Origin: Pseudomonas mucidolens
GTDB taxonomy: Bacteria; Pseudomonadota; Gammaproteobacteria; Pseudomonadales; Pseudomonadaceae
Length of the DNA: 64,000 nt
Direction of reading: 5' to 3'
Assembly (NCBI RefSeq): GCF_900106045.1
Contig: NZ_LT629802.1
Coordinates: forward strand, 1,178,001 to 1,242,000
A model generated the notes under the pieces. The model saw only the letters and a list, made by a program, of their open reading frames with translations. It was not told where the DNA came from and did no database searches. The position numbers and the translations under genes were made by a program. This document shows positions 17,464 through 26,321 of this stretch, piece by piece (within the stretch, counting starts at the first letter, position 1; every line of letters starts with the position of its first letter).

Positions 17464-18786
17464 TTACGGCTTGGTGCCAAGTTCCTGGGCGAGCTTGTCG
17501 CGATCCAGTTCTTTTTCCCACGCTGAGACAACCAGCGCGGCGACACCGTTACCCACCAGGTTAGTCATGGCGAGTCCGGTGCCCATGAAGCGGTGGATAC
17601 CCAGAATCAACACCATGCCCGCCACCGGTACAAGCGGCACCACCATCAAGGTGCTGGTCAGCATGACAAAGGCGGCGCCTGACACACCGCTGGCACCCTT
17701 AGAGGTGAGCATGGCCACGATGACTAACGTCAGTTGTTGAGAAAGTGACAGGTCGATGTTCAGCGCTTGAGCGATGAAGAGCACCGACATCGTCAGATAG
17801 ATGTTGGTACCGTCGAGGTTGAAGGAGTAGCCGGTGGGAATGACCAGCCCGACGACAGGTTTGGAGCACCCGAGTCGCTCCATCTTTTCCATGATCTGCG
17901 GCAGCACCACTTCCGATGAGCTGGTGCCAAGCACGACCAGCAACTCCTCTTTGATGTAAGCGATAAAGCGCAGGATGCTGAACCCGCAAACTTTCGCCAC
18001 GCCACCCAACACCACGATGACAAACAATGCACACAGGATATAAAAACTGCCGACCAGTTTCATCAGCGGCAGGAGCGCACCGACACCGTAAGTACCGACG
18101 GTGAAAGCGATGGCGCCGAACGCGCCGATGGCGGAAAGCTTGGCGATGATGTGCACAATGCGAAAGAACACGCCGGACAGCCCTTCGATCATGTCGTAGA
18201 CCGGTTTGCCTTTCTCGCCCATGGCTGACAGTGCGCACCCGAAGAGCACGGAGACCAGCAATATGCAAAGCACGTTACCTTCTGCAAACGCCTGCACAAA
18301 CGTCGAGGGAATGATTCCCATCAGAAATTCGACCATGTGCATGTGCTGAGCCTTCTCGGCGAAACCAGTGACCGCCGACGCGTCCAGCGAATTCACATCC
18401 ACATTGAAACCTGCACCTGGACTAAACAGGTGACCACCGATAAGGCCGATCAGCAGTGAAACAGTGGAGATGACTTCGAAGTAGAGCAGTGCTTTCCCTC
18501 CGACTCGACCCACTTTTTTCAAATCGCGCATACCGGCGATGCCGGTAACGACTGTGCAAAAAACCACAGGGCCGATAATCATCTTGATCAGCTTGATGAA
18601 CGCATCGCCCAGCGGCTTGAGGTCGGCAGCAAATGTGGGCCAGAAGTGTCCGACGGCGACTCCCGCGATAATCCCCAAAAGGACTTGAAAGTACATCGCG
18701 CGATAGAAGGGCGGCTTAGTCTTCACCTTGATAGGAATGCTTACGTTTACCTGAGCAGATGCAGGACTGGGGTTCATGGCGTTCAC
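17464..18786 (-). CDS. DctA-type dicarboxylate:cation symporter (DAACS family)
   Basis: A 440-residue inner-membrane carrier with eight helices and two re-entrant loops. Hallmarks are the serine-rich GTSSSE loop (near residue 285) and the substrate/cation site FNLDGTNIY (near 320). The family imports C4-dicarboxylates or glutamate. DctA itself is about 440 residues. Its place between an OprD porin and a 2-pyrone-4,6-dicarboxylate hydrolase suggests a dicarboxylic pyrone or oxalomesaconate-type substrate instead of succinate; that is inference from context. Orthology to the housekeeping dctA is not assumed. Confidence 0.9.
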   Translation of the reverse strand: MNAMNPSPASAQVNVSIPIKVKTKPPFYRAMYFQVLLGIIAGVAVGHFWPTFAADLKPLGDAFIKLIKMIIGPVVFCTVVTGIAGMRDLKKVGRVGGKALLYFEVISTVSLLIGLIGGHLFSPGAGFNVDVNSLDASAVTGFAEKAQHMHMVEFLMGIIPSTFVQAFAEGNVLCILLVSVLFGCALSAMGEKGKPVYDMIEGLSGVFFRIVHIIAKLSAIGAFGAIAFTVGTYGVGALLPLMKLVGSFYILCALFVIVVLGGVAKVCGFSILRFIAYIKEELLVVLGTSSSEVVLPQIMEKMERLGCSKPVVGLVIPTGYSFNLDGTNIYLTMSVLFIAQALNIDLSLSQQLTLVIVAMLTSKGASGVSGAAFVMLTSTLMVVPLVPVAGMVLILGIHRFMGTGLAMTNLVGNGVAALVVSAWEKELDRDKLAQELGTKP

Positions 18787-18830
18787 TCACTGAAAGTCTT
18801 ATTTTTGGAGGTGCAGCAAAGGTGTTGCGC

Positions 18831-19694
18831 TTAGCGTCCGTATAGCTTCATCGGGTTATCGATCAGCAGTTTTTGACGCAGCAGAGGATCGGTACAGAAG
18901 TCGAACATCAGGTCAACCAGCTCGCCGTCGTTGGGCATATCTTTACTAATGTTCGGATGCGGCCAATCAGTGCCCCACAGGACGCGTTCCGGCGCTAGCT
19001 CAATCAGCTTCTGCGCGAACGGAACGGCATCTTCGAATGGTCGCCGCCCGACCGATACACGCTCTGCGCCACATACCTTGACCCACGCCAGCGGATTTTC
19101 CATCAGTTGCTGCAATGCCAGGAAGGACTGCTGCTCAATACCATCCTGCGCTTTGACGCGACCCATATGGTCGATGATGAAAGGTACGGGTATCCGCGCC
19201 AATCTGTCCGCATAGGTCAGGATGTCCTGTGCATCAAGGTGCAGGACGACATGCCATCCCAAATCCGCAAGGCGGTCCACTGTGCTATCAAAGACGTCCA
19301 GATCGGGTGCGCCACCCAGGTGTGCAACGAAGTTGAACCGCACGCCACGAACACCTCCAGCGTCCATCTCGGCAAGGTATTCATCGGTCTCACTACCGTC
19401 AACGATTGCTACGCCTCGATACCGTCCTTCACTGCGAGCGATAGCGTCCAACATCGCGCGATTGTCACTTCCGTGACAACTGGCCTGGACAATTACACCG
19501 CGAGTGAATCCCAAGTGGTCGTGCAATGCCCGTAACGTTTCAAACGGGGCGTCTGGCGGGGTATAGCTACGATCTTCTGCATAAGGGAAGTCAGCCGCAG
19601 GGCCGAAAACGTGGCAGTGAGCATCCCAAGCGCCCACAGGAAGTGGCTGCTTTGGTTTTGTAGGATTGGCGTCAGGGGCGAGGCAGGTTTTCAT
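18831..19694 (-). CDS. ligI: 2-pyrone-4,6-dicarboxylate hydrolase (LigI)
   Basis: A 287-residue amidohydrolase. The N-terminal HCHVFGP (H26 and H28) and the C-terminal GTDWPHPN (Asp243, the expected general base) are the signature of LigI/PmdD, which hydrolyse 2-pyrone-4,6-dicarboxylate to 4-oxalomesaconate without a metal. The C-terminus DNPMKLYGR also fits. It feeds the GalD/GalB/GalC steps encoded just upstream. The gene lies between DctA-like and LysR genes on the same strand. Confidence 0.88.
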   Translation of the reverse strand: MKTCLAPDANPTKPKQPLPVGAWDAHCHVFGPAADFPYAEDRSYTPPDAPFETLRALHDHLGFTRGVIVQASCHGSDNRAMLDAIARSEGRYRGVAIVDGSETDEYLAEMDAGGVRGVRFNFVAHLGGAPDLDVFDSTVDRLADLGWHVVLHLDAQDILTYADRLARIPVPFIIDHMGRVKAQDGIEQQSFLALQQLMENPLAWVKVCGAERVSVGRRPFEDAVPFAQKLIELAPERVLWGTDWPHPNISKDMPNDGELVDLMFDFCTDPLLRQKLLIDNPMKLYGR

Positions 19695-19807
19695 CTCGTG
19701 TCCTTTAGTTATCGTTAGCGGAAGCGATAGCCGATGGTGGCCGTCTCGACGCCTTACAACAACAAGACACAGGCTCTAGCAGTTATGCGGATTTTGCATG
19801 CATCTAT

Positions 19808-20692
19808 TCAGTCTATGCAGATCTCACGAACCAATGACATTGTCTGTTCTGCTAGGCGAGACAGCGGACGCTGCTCAAACGTGGCGATAAATAAGTGTGT
19901 CTGGATGGACGGATCAACGATCTGTGCAGCTTTGAGTCCTTCGAGCTTCCCGTCGCCGTTTGCCAGAGCCGAGCGAAACAGTACGCCGTAGCCCATGTTG
20001 AGATTGATCAGCTCCAATAGCGACGGGATGCTATCGACCTCCAGGCAAACATTCAGATGCACCTCATGCCTCGACGCTTCATTCTCGATGAGGCGGCGTA
20101 TGGAGTGAGGTTCGCTGGGAGTGATTAAAGGGTATTGGCCCAAGTCTTTCATCGATACCTGGGAAGGGAGGTTGGAGTGCTGGCTACCTATGAGCATCAA
20201 TGGTTCTGAGTGGATGTGCTCATATTGCAGTTGTGCGCTGTGGCCAGGATTGAAGAGCAGTGCGAAATCCAGGCGACCCAGAAGCAGCCACTCGCGCATC
20301 GAATGAGTCAGGCCTTCCTTGATCCCCAATATGCAGTCAGGAAAGCGCTCTCGGAAGGCAGAGACCACTGCCACGGTGTGGCGCCGGGAAATACTGGGAG
20401 GAAGCCCGACCACTACCTTGCCAGACAATGTGTCGCGTTGTTCGCGCAGGTCTTCACGCGCCACCTGCACCTGCCGCAAGATGCCTTTGCCATGATCGAA
20501 CAAGCGTTGCCCGGAAGCGGTCAGTAAGACGCCTCGGCCATTTCGCAAGAGCAGATGCTCCTGCAGTTCGACCTCAAGCTGCCTGACCTGACGGCTAACG
20601 ACCGACTGAGAGATGTTCAGTACGGCGGCGGCCTTGGTGAAGCTTCCGAACTCGGCCACCCGTACGAAACATTCGAGCTGTTTTAGATCCAT
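19808..20692 (-). CDS. LysR-family regulator
   Basis: A 294-residue LysR protein with a standard N-terminal HTH (LKQLECFVRVAEFGSFTKAA, then SQSVVSRQVRQLE) and a full effector domain. It sits between the dehydrogenase gene (28 bases upstream) and ligI (about 110 bases downstream), all on the minus strand, so it may be co-transcribed with the gal-like operon or drive the ligI-dctA-porin part. It is unlike the second, longer LysR at 24340. Confidence 0.88.
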   Translation of the reverse strand: MDLKQLECFVRVAEFGSFTKAAAVLNISQSVVSRQVRQLEVELQEHLLLRNGRGVLLTASGQRLFDHGKGILRQVQVAREDLREQRDTLSGKVVVGLPPSISRRHTVAVVSAFRERFPDCILGIKEGLTHSMREWLLLGRLDFALLFNPGHSAQLQYEHIHSEPLMLIGSQHSNLPSQVSMKDLGQYPLITPSEPHSIRRLIENEASRHEVHLNVCLEVDSIPSLLELINLNMGYGVLFRSALANGDGKLEGLKAAQIVDPSIQTHLFIATFEQRPLSRLAEQTMSLVREICID

Positions 20693-20719
20693 GAATGCGA
20701 CTCTGGGAAAAAGGCTATG

Positions 20720-21643
20720 TTACCGCTTTTCCCGGACAGTGCTTTCATGAGCGATTGGACTGCCATACACCGTGTCGATCAGGTTTATCCAGTCGAATGG
20801 CTCAAGGTGTGAGTAATCAATATCGGCATCAAGCATGGCATCGACGAGCCCGAGCTGAGCGCTGACGATGGCTTGGCTCATGTTCGGAACCACGTCGACG
20901 TCGCGAGCGGTTTTTGCGACCTCTTTCATTTCCTCTGCGCGACGCCGACCGTGCTCGGCCACGCGACTGATCAAGTAGTGGGGTAGGGCGCCGTCCCAAC
21001 CCATCTGCGGAAAACTCTGGTGCAGTGACGCCAGCACCTCACCCTCGGCATGGTACTGGCGAGCGGTACTCAGACATTCAGTGGTGAGTGCTTCCAGGCC
21101 TTTGATCATGATGCTTCGACACATCTTTATCGCTGACGCTACGCCAATCACATTAGCCACTACCCGCACGTTCATGCCTAGCCCGCTTAATCGTTCAGCG
21201 ACCAAGGTGGCGTGTTGGCCGCCTAACAGGATGGGTGTTTTCAAGCGTTGTGGTGGTACCGGCGCCATGACTGCGGCATCAATGTAATCGACGCCATGCA
21301 GCTCCATCGCTTTGGCTGCTGCCCGCTTCGTAGAGGGCGCCACCGAGTTGATGTCGATAAACAGTTGTCCGGGCTTCATCAGTGGCGCCGCGTTCAGTGC
21401 GACTTCGAGTGCGTTATCCGCTGTGACGGCTGAAATGATCCACTCGCCAAGCGCTGTCGCTTGAGCCGCACCCTCGCACAGTTGAACGCCACACCGCTGG
21501 GCTTTTTCATGCAGCGCGGCTCGTTTGGCCGGGTCTTCAAGGAGTCGATCATAGGCGTAGATCCTCACGCCCTGTGCTGCAAGATCCTCGCCCAGAATGG
21601 CACCGGCTTCGCCGAAGCCGATCATAGATACGGTCGTGGTCAT
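20720..21643 (-). CDS. NAD(P)-dependent dehydrogenase, 6PGDH-like with DUF1932 C-terminal domain
   Basis: A 307-residue beta-hydroxyacid-dehydrogenase-type protein. The Rossmann motif GFGEAGAILG is at residues 8-17, a substrate loop around FIDINSVAPSTKR near 95, and the DUF1932 helical domain (IKMCRSIMIKGLEALTTE) carries a conserved Lys. ATG 21643 is chosen because it overlaps the galD stop (TAATG); the open frame upstream is spurious. Coupling to galD places it in the pathway, but the gallate/PDC route as known does not need this enzyme after ring cleavage. It might oxidise a semialdehyde or hydroxy acid feeding into the pathway, or be a reductase for a keto acid intermediate. Function not established. 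Confidence 0.8.
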   Translation of the reverse strand: MTTTVSMIGFGEAGAILGEDLAAQGVRIYAYDRLLEDPAKRAALHEKAQRCGVQLCEGAAQATALGEWIISAVTADNALEVALNAAPLMKPGQLFIDINSVAPSTKRAAAKAMELHGVDYIDAAVMAPVPPQRLKTPILLGGQHATLVAERLSGLGMNVRVVANVIGVASAIKMCRSIMIKGLEALTTECLSTARQYHAEGEVLASLHQSFPQMGWDGALPHYLISRVAEHGRRRAEEMKEVAKTARDVDVVPNMSQAIVSAQLGLVDAMLDADIDYSHLEPFDWINLIDTVYGSPIAHESTVREKR

Positions 21644-22740
21644 TACGATTTCACCGTTTTTTGCCAGACGTCGCCAGGAATGAGCACGTTGCCTTCGAAC
21701 AACAGCCGTGCCGTGCGCACCAACCCGCAACCGGCTAACTGACCGTCAATTACACGCAGCTCCACCGTGAACTCGCCGGTTGGATGCTCGACAGACAATT
21801 GGACTCGATCACCTGCTTCTACTTGGGCCAAACTGCTCGCGACTGTCCCTTGAATCAGGCAGGCAGAGGCGACACTGACAGCGCCGAACACCCCTATAGA
21901 TGTGTGACAGCGGTGAGGAATGAAGGTACGGCTGCCAATAGCGCCTCCGTTGCGGGGGGCTGCTATCAGGGACATTTTCGGTACTGTGCGATCGCGCACA
22001 TCCCCCAGATTCATCAACGGGCCCGCCTGCAGCCGGATCGATTCCAGCAACGCTTTGAGCGCCATGTTGGCGTCCAGTTGCTCGGGGTTTTCATCGCCCG
22101 TGCACCCCACATCAGTCGCCCTGATCAGCACAACAGGCATTCCATTGTCGATACACGTCACTTCAATGCCATCGAAGCGGTCAATGGCATTTCCGGTAGG
22201 CAAGAGCGCTCCGCAACTGGAGCCGGCAATGTCTTCGAACTCGACAATCAGAGGAGCACTGGTGCCAGGAACTCCATCGATGCGGGTATCCCCTGCGTAC
22301 TCGACGATGCGACCTGGTGTGCGGACGTTAGCCACGGCGATCTGGCCGGTGTTCATCATGAAAATCCGTACGGTCGTCAGCGATTCGTCTGCGCTGATCA
22401 GCTCTCGCTCGATTGAAAAGGGGCCGACGCCGGCAAGGATGTTTCCGCAATTCTGGCCGTAATCAACTTGAGCGTGTTCGACTGAAACCTGAGCAAACAG
22501 ATAATCGACATCAGCATCCGGGCGATCTGAACGGCTGATGATGGCGACCTTGCTGGTCAGCGAATTTGCTCCCCCGATGCCATCTATCTGGCGTGCATCG
22601 GGTGAGCCCATGACGGCCAGTAATACTTGATCACGCAGCTTACCTTCAGGCGGCAGATCGTCAGCCAGGAAGTAAGCGCCCTTGGATGTACCTCCACGCA
22701 TCATGAGGCACGGAATTCGGGTCTGGCGCATGAAGGTCAT
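21643..22740 (-). CDS. galD: 4-oxalomesaconate tautomerase (GalD, PrpF family)
   Basis: A 365-residue PrpF-like isomerase. It has the N-terminal MRGGTSKGAYF (near residue 15), the DGIGGANSLTSK block (near 55), and the catalytic-site motif DYGQNCGN (near 94). GalD in P. putida converts the keto form of 4-oxalomesaconate to the enol used by GalB. PrpF methylaconitate isomerase is the alternative, but the GalB and GalC neighbours decide. The start overlaps the galC stop by four bases (ATGA), and the stop overlaps the next start, indicating tight translational coupling. Confidence 0.88.
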   Translation of the reverse strand: MTFMRQTRIPCLMMRGGTSKGAYFLADDLPPEGKLRDQVLLAVMGSPDARQIDGIGGANSLTSKVAIISRSDRPDADVDYLFAQVSVEHAQVDYGQNCGNILAGVGPFSIERELISADESLTTVRIFMMNTGQIAVANVRTPGRIVEYAGDTRIDGVPGTSAPLIVEFEDIAGSSCGALLPTGNAIDRFDGIEVTCIDNGMPVVLIRATDVGCTGDENPEQLDANMALKALLESIRLQAGPLMNLGDVRDRTVPKMSLIAAPRNGGAIGSRTFIPHRCHTSIGVFGAVSVASACLIQGTVASSLAQVEAGDRVQLSVEHPTGEFTVELRVIDGQLAGCGLVRTARLLFEGNVLIPGDVWQKTVKS

Positions 22741-23453
22741 CCTTGCAGGTCTGTGAGGCTGTCGTAGTAAGTCAGGCCCCGGTCGACGAGCTTCTGACGC
22801 ATCTCATAGATATCCAGCCCCAATTCGCCGGATGCCAGGCGCACCCGTTTCTGCTCTTCGATTCGAGCGCGTTTTCGGCTGGTTTCAAACACGCCGGGTA
22901 ACTCTTCGCGGCGAACAATGACCACGCCGTCATCGTCAGCCACTACGACGTCACCGGGCTCGACCAACTGGCCGGCGCAGATGATCGGTATGTTGACCGA
23001 GCCCAGGGTTTCCTTGACCGTGCCTTGGGCATGAACCGCTCGCGACCATACCTTGAAGCCCATGTCCCGCAGCGTCCGGGTATCGCGTACCCCGGCGTCA
23101 ATGATCAGGGCCCGTACCCCTCGGGCCATCAACGAGGTGGCGAGCAAGTCGCCAAAGTAGCCATCGGTGCATGGCGACGATGTCGCGACCACCAGAATGT
23201 CGTCGGGTTGGCACTGTTCGACGGCTACGTGAAACATCCAGTTATCGCCCGGCGCGACCAACACGGTCACCGCCGTTCCGCTGATGCTCTGGTTCTGCTG
23301 GATGGGACGAATGGCCGAATCCAAAAGACCTTTGCGTCCTTGGGACTCATGCACGGTGGCAACGCCGAAGCGATCCAGTTCGTCGATCAGTGCCGAGTCA
23401 GCACGGGGAATATTACGTACCACAATGCCGGTTTTTCCGATCGGTGTGCTCAT
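22737..23453 (-). CDS. galC: 4-carboxy-4-hydroxy-2-oxoadipate aldolase (GalC, RraA-like)
   Basis: A 238-residue class II pyruvate aldolase of the RraA-like HMG/CHA family, the same length as known GalC. The active-site region LLATSLMARGVRALIIDAG followed by RDTRTLRD gives the Arg and Asp that hold pyruvate and the divalent metal. It splits 4-carboxy-4-hydroxy-2-oxoadipate into pyruvate and oxaloacetate, the last pathway step. Its ATG overlaps the galB stop by four bases. Confidence 0.88.
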   Translation of the reverse strand: MSTPIGKTGIVVRNIPRADSALIDELDRFGVATVHESQGRKGLLDSAIRPIQQNQSISGTAVTVLVAPGDNWMFHVAVEQCQPDDILVVATSSPCTDGYFGDLLATSLMARGVRALIIDAGVRDTRTLRDMGFKVWSRAVHAQGTVKETLGSVNIPIICAGQLVEPGDVVVADDDGVVIVRREELPGVFETSRKRARIEEQKRVRLASGELGLDIYEMRQKLVDRGLTYYDSLTDLQG

Positions 23454-24184
23454 GCCAGATTCTCCGTCACCCGTGGGAAGAGGCTTTGGTAGCCCTCGGC
23501 ATATACGATGTTACGGGTAGAGGCGATACCCACATTGCGCTTGGCCTGTACACCGCGTTGCAGGGCGACACGGGTGTAGTATTCCCAGAGATGCTCCTGG
23601 CCCGCCATGCACTGGATGGCGGCGTATTTCTTGTCCCAGACCTCGGTGATGTCCAACAGCACATCCGGGCGCCATTCGCATTGCTCGGGCTGATGGGGTT
23701 CGAAGCTGTAAACGGGTGGGGCACCCACAATTTTTTCGCCAGGCTTGTAGCCTTCGGCCTGAGCGATGATGCGGGCTTCCTGCGTCAGGTTCATCGCCAG
23801 CGGGTGATCGTAGTTGTAGGGGTCTTTGATCGAGTGACTGAGGACGAACTCCGGTTGCACGCGACGAAACACATCGGCCAAACGAAACAGTGTCTCTTTA
23901 TCGGCGCGCATCGGGTAGTCGCCGATGTCGAAGAATTCCACGCTCGCGCCAAGTATCTCCGCTGCGGCTTCAGCCTCGCTGCGACGCGCGGTTTTGACCT
24001 TGTCTTCAGACATCTCGCCTTTGCGCCAGAGCTTGGCCGACTCACCTCTTTCGCCATAGGACAAGCACACGATGTGTACGGCATAACCTTGTTGGGTGTG
24101 CAGGGCGATGGCGCCACCTGCGCGCCAGACGAAATCGGCAGAGTGGGCGCTGACGACTAATGCAGTTTTTGTTTTATTGATCAT
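23450..24184 (-). CDS. galB: 4-oxalomesaconate hydratase (GalB, PIG-L/LmbE family)
   Basis: A 244-residue PIG-L-fold protein. The metal motif is AHSADF (near residue 13) in place of the usual AHPDDE, as in GalB hydratases, with a second ligand in NYDHPLAM (near 125) and the GalB-typical CMAGQEHLWEYY towards the C-terminus. ATG 24184 (MINKTK) is chosen; the frame upstream to 24229 lacks similarity. It hydrates 4-oxalomesaconate to 4-carboxy-4-hydroxy-2-oxoadipate. First gene of the galB-C-D-dehydrogenase operon, divergent from the LysR at 24340. Confidence 0.88.
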   Translation of the reverse strand: MINKTKTALVVSAHSADFVWRAGGAIALHTQQGYAVHIVCLSYGERGESAKLWRKGEMSEDKVKTARRSEAEAAAEILGASVEFFDIGDYPMRADKETLFRLADVFRRVQPEFVLSHSIKDPYNYDHPLAMNLTQEARIIAQAEGYKPGEKIVGAPPVYSFEPHQPEQCEWRPDVLLDITEVWDKKYAAIQCMAGQEHLWEYYTRVALQRGVQAKRNVGIASTRNIVYAEGYQSLFPRVTENLA

Positions 24185-24339
24185 CGAAGGGCTCTTCTTG
24201 CGGCTGTTTGATAGCACCCACAGTCGCATTTGAGGGGGAGGTTGAATAATGCGTTCGGCGGCAATAGGTATGCGTTTTACTTATCGGGATGAGTTATGCA
24301 TGCTGTGCACCCGCTTTCTCGAAAACTCGGCAGGTAGGC

Positions 24340-25551
24340 ATGCACAGTCCTGAGTTGCCCAATTTGATGCAGGTTCGCGCGTTCCTTCGCGTTGTCGAAT
24401 ACGGCAGCGTATCCAAGGCATCTGCCGTGCTATTTCGTGCACAGCCTGTCGTGACACGCGCCATCCTGGCGCTGGAGAAGCGCCTCGGCGTCTTGCTGTT
24501 CGAACGCACCGTCAATGGTATGCGTCTGACCAATTACGGAGACCGTGTCATTCCTCGGGCTCGCCGGGCCCTGGAGGAATTGCTAGCCGTTCCGTCTTTG
24601 CTGGGGCACTCCGCCGAGCCGCTTTACCTGTTCCAGAACCGCCGCCTGGAAATGTTCGCGAAACTCTGTGAAACCCACCATATGCAAACCACGGCGAGTG
24701 CCCTAGGCGTTTCGCAGCCTGCGATCAGTGCCGCTATCAAAGTGCTGGAGCAGGGCAGTGGTGCGGGCCTGTTTGAACGCACGCCCCACGGTTTGCTGCC
24801 GACCCGCGCGTGCCTTGCAATGTTGCTGCGAGTGCGGCGAGCACTGAATGAACTGCGTCACATCGATGCGGACATCGCCGCGTTGAGTGGTTCCCTTCAA
24901 GGTGCCGTGCACGTGGGGGCCTTGCCGCTCGGGCGCACGGGAATACTGCCAGAAGCCATCGTGCGCCTGACCCTGGAACACCCCCACGTACGAGTCGTCA
25001 CAAACGAAAGCCCGTTTGACCTGCTAGCCAGTGAAATGCGCGCTGGCGATGTGGATTTCGTACTCGGCGCTCTGCGCCCGTCGGTCTACGCCAGCGATCT
25101 GCATAGCGAAGCCTTGCTGCGGGAGGAAATGGTGATCCTGGTACGCCGCGACCACCCTTGGCTGGAGCGGACGCCTGTCTATGAGGACTTGAGTGCCGCC
25201 CGCTGGATCTTGCCTCGCGCCGGCTCTCCGGCACGGCAACTGCTAGACGCGTTTTTTGCCCACATCGGCATCGCCGCACCCAGCCCAGTGATTGAAACGG
25301 GCGACCTGGCGATTTTGCGCGGTGTGTTGCTGCGCTCAGACATGCTCGCTGCTGTTTCGGCGCATCAACTGGAACACGAAATGGTCAGCGGTGAGCTGGT
25401 GCGACTGCCGCTTTCCCTTAGCCACACCACGCGCCCCATTGGCCTGATCTCCAGAGCGGGGGCGTTTCAATCGCCTGCGGCGCAGGCGTTGATGGACAAG
25501 ATTCGGGAGGTGGTAGGAGAGGCGGCGATGAGAATTACAGAATCGACCTGA
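24340..25551 (+). CDS. LysR-family regulator with two tandem HTH domains (GalR-like)
   Basis: At 403 residues this is about 100 longer than a normal LysR. Two HTH_1-like units can be read: one at about 10-75 (MQVRAFLRVVEYGSVSKAS with LFERTVNGMRLT), and another at about 105-165 (MFAKLCETHHMQTTASALG with LFERTPHGLLPT). The effector domain follows from about 190. ATG 24340 follows CAGGTAGG; an earlier in-frame start at 24289 would add 17 residues. It is divergent from galB with about 150 bases between, so it probably senses a gallate-pathway acid and activates the gal operon. The tandem HTH is the odd feature. Confidence 0.85.
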   Translation: MHSPELPNLMQVRAFLRVVEYGSVSKASAVLFRAQPVVTRAILALEKRLGVLLFERTVNGMRLTNYGDRVIPRARRALEELLAVPSLLGHSAEPLYLFQNRRLEMFAKLCETHHMQTTASALGVSQPAISAAIKVLEQGSGAGLFERTPHGLLPTRACLAMLLRVRRALNELRHIDADIAALSGSLQGAVHVGALPLGRTGILPEAIVRLTLEHPHVRVVTNESPFDLLASEMRAGDVDFVLGALRPSVYASDLHSEALLREEMVILVRRDHPWLERTPVYEDLSAARWILPRAGSPARQLLDAFFAHIGIAAPSPVIETGDLAILRGVLLRSDMLAAVSAHQLEHEMVSGELVRLPLSLSHTTRPIGLISRAGAFQSPAAQALMDKIREVVGEAAMRITEST

Positions 25552-25599
25552 CGCAGGTTTGACCCCGACGTCGCCCCGCCATTCGCCAGCAAGGTGCAG

Positions 25600-25760
25600 T
25601 GCCTTGCGTATGTCAGTCAGGGATTTGTGCGGCCAGGAACCGCAGGAGTACTCTTTATTTTCTCCTGTCCCACCGATACCAATAGAAAAAGCTGACGGAT
25701 ACACCGTCCTTCATCATTGGCGGTCAGCGACTCGAGTTCCGTGATGGTGATTTTGGCCAT
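25600..25760 (-). pseudogene. Integrase 5'-end remnant at att copy 3 (frameshifted)
   Basis: From ATG 25760 the frame reads MAKITITELESLTANDEG, matching the intact integrase. About 20 codons are then missing and the match resumes in another frame (KEYSCGSWPHKSLTDIRKA, about 25600-25660), after which it ends. The gene is thus internally deleted, frameshifted and truncated. It marks the right end of the cassette 15846-25965. Confidence 0.85.
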
Positions 25761-25965
25761 GATATGGCTTCCCCTTACTTTTACCCCCTCAAAAACGCCG
25801 GCTCTTGATGGACGTTCCTGGACTCTCGTAGAGCAGAACACCGCTGGAGCTCAAGTAAATACTCGCTTGGAAAAATCCAGAGTAAAATTTTGGAAGCTTT
25901 CAAGAAGTATGAAAAAGGAGATGGGGTGCTAGGGGTCGAGTGTTCGAATCACTCCGTCCCGACCA
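25758..25965. repeat. Island right-end repeat, copy 3
   Basis: Third copy of the 208-bp sequence, same length as the others. The sequence to its right differs from that after copies 1 and 2, so this copy borders what is probably the original chromosome downstream of the tRNA gene. Confidence 0.85.
25921..25965 (+). other. att site: 3' part of tRNA-Pro(GGG), copy 3
   Basis: Identical over all 45 bases to copy 1. As the rightmost copy, followed by a different terminator, it should be the attR formed from the original tRNA 3' end; the complete tRNA-Pro(GGG) would then lie left of the window. Confidence 0.82.
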
Positions 25966-25991
25966 TATTTACTGAATAAAATCAGTCGCTT

Positions 25992-26018
25992 AAGCCGATC
26001 AGATAGATCGGCTTTTTT
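25992..26018 (+). terminator. Rho-independent terminator (probable native tRNA-Pro terminator)
   Basis: Stem AAGCCGATC pairing with GATCGGCTT around a short AGATA loop, followed by a T-run. It lies 27 bases after att copy 3 and differs from the hairpin after copies 1 and 2. Confidence 0.82.
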
Positions 26019-26043
26019 GTGCCTGCGCAAAACCCGCGCAAAA

Positions 26044-26225
26044 CTACCCGGTGATTTCACTGATATTTAGGTCTGGAATCGCCTCGGACCAGATGATTTC
26101 CTCGTGGTCTCGCTGGTAGTTTTGGTCATGCCCTCGCTCGCATGGCCTGCGATCTTCTGCCCATCCTTTCCGGCTTTCTTGTACAGGTGTAGCGATAGCG
26201 CTCGAACCTCATGGAAGCCCGGCAT
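26044..26225 (-). pseudogene. C-terminal remnant of a second tyrosine integrase
   Basis: One frame reads FHEVRALSLHLYKKAGKD and KIAGHASEGMTK, the R-H catalytic box and C-terminal helix of P2/lambda-like phage integrases. After MTK a single-base deletion shifts the frame; in the next frame the match continues as NYQRDHEEIIWSEAIPD to a TAG at 26044-26046. No N-terminal part remains. It differs from the P4-like integrase at 5602-7056, so another element once used this site. Confidence 0.8.
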
Positions 26226-26321
26226 CATGCAGTACGATCCGGCGGTAAGAACCTCCTCAGAAGCGATGCTCATCGCTATCCCGTTGCGTGGACACGTTGG
26301 TGCGAAGTGAGGCGTGGGTAG

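Noticed and set aside
16143..25551. Complete gallate pathway including gallate dioxygenase
   Set aside because: No LigB-type or extradiol dioxygenase is encoded in the cassette; only the lower steps are present.
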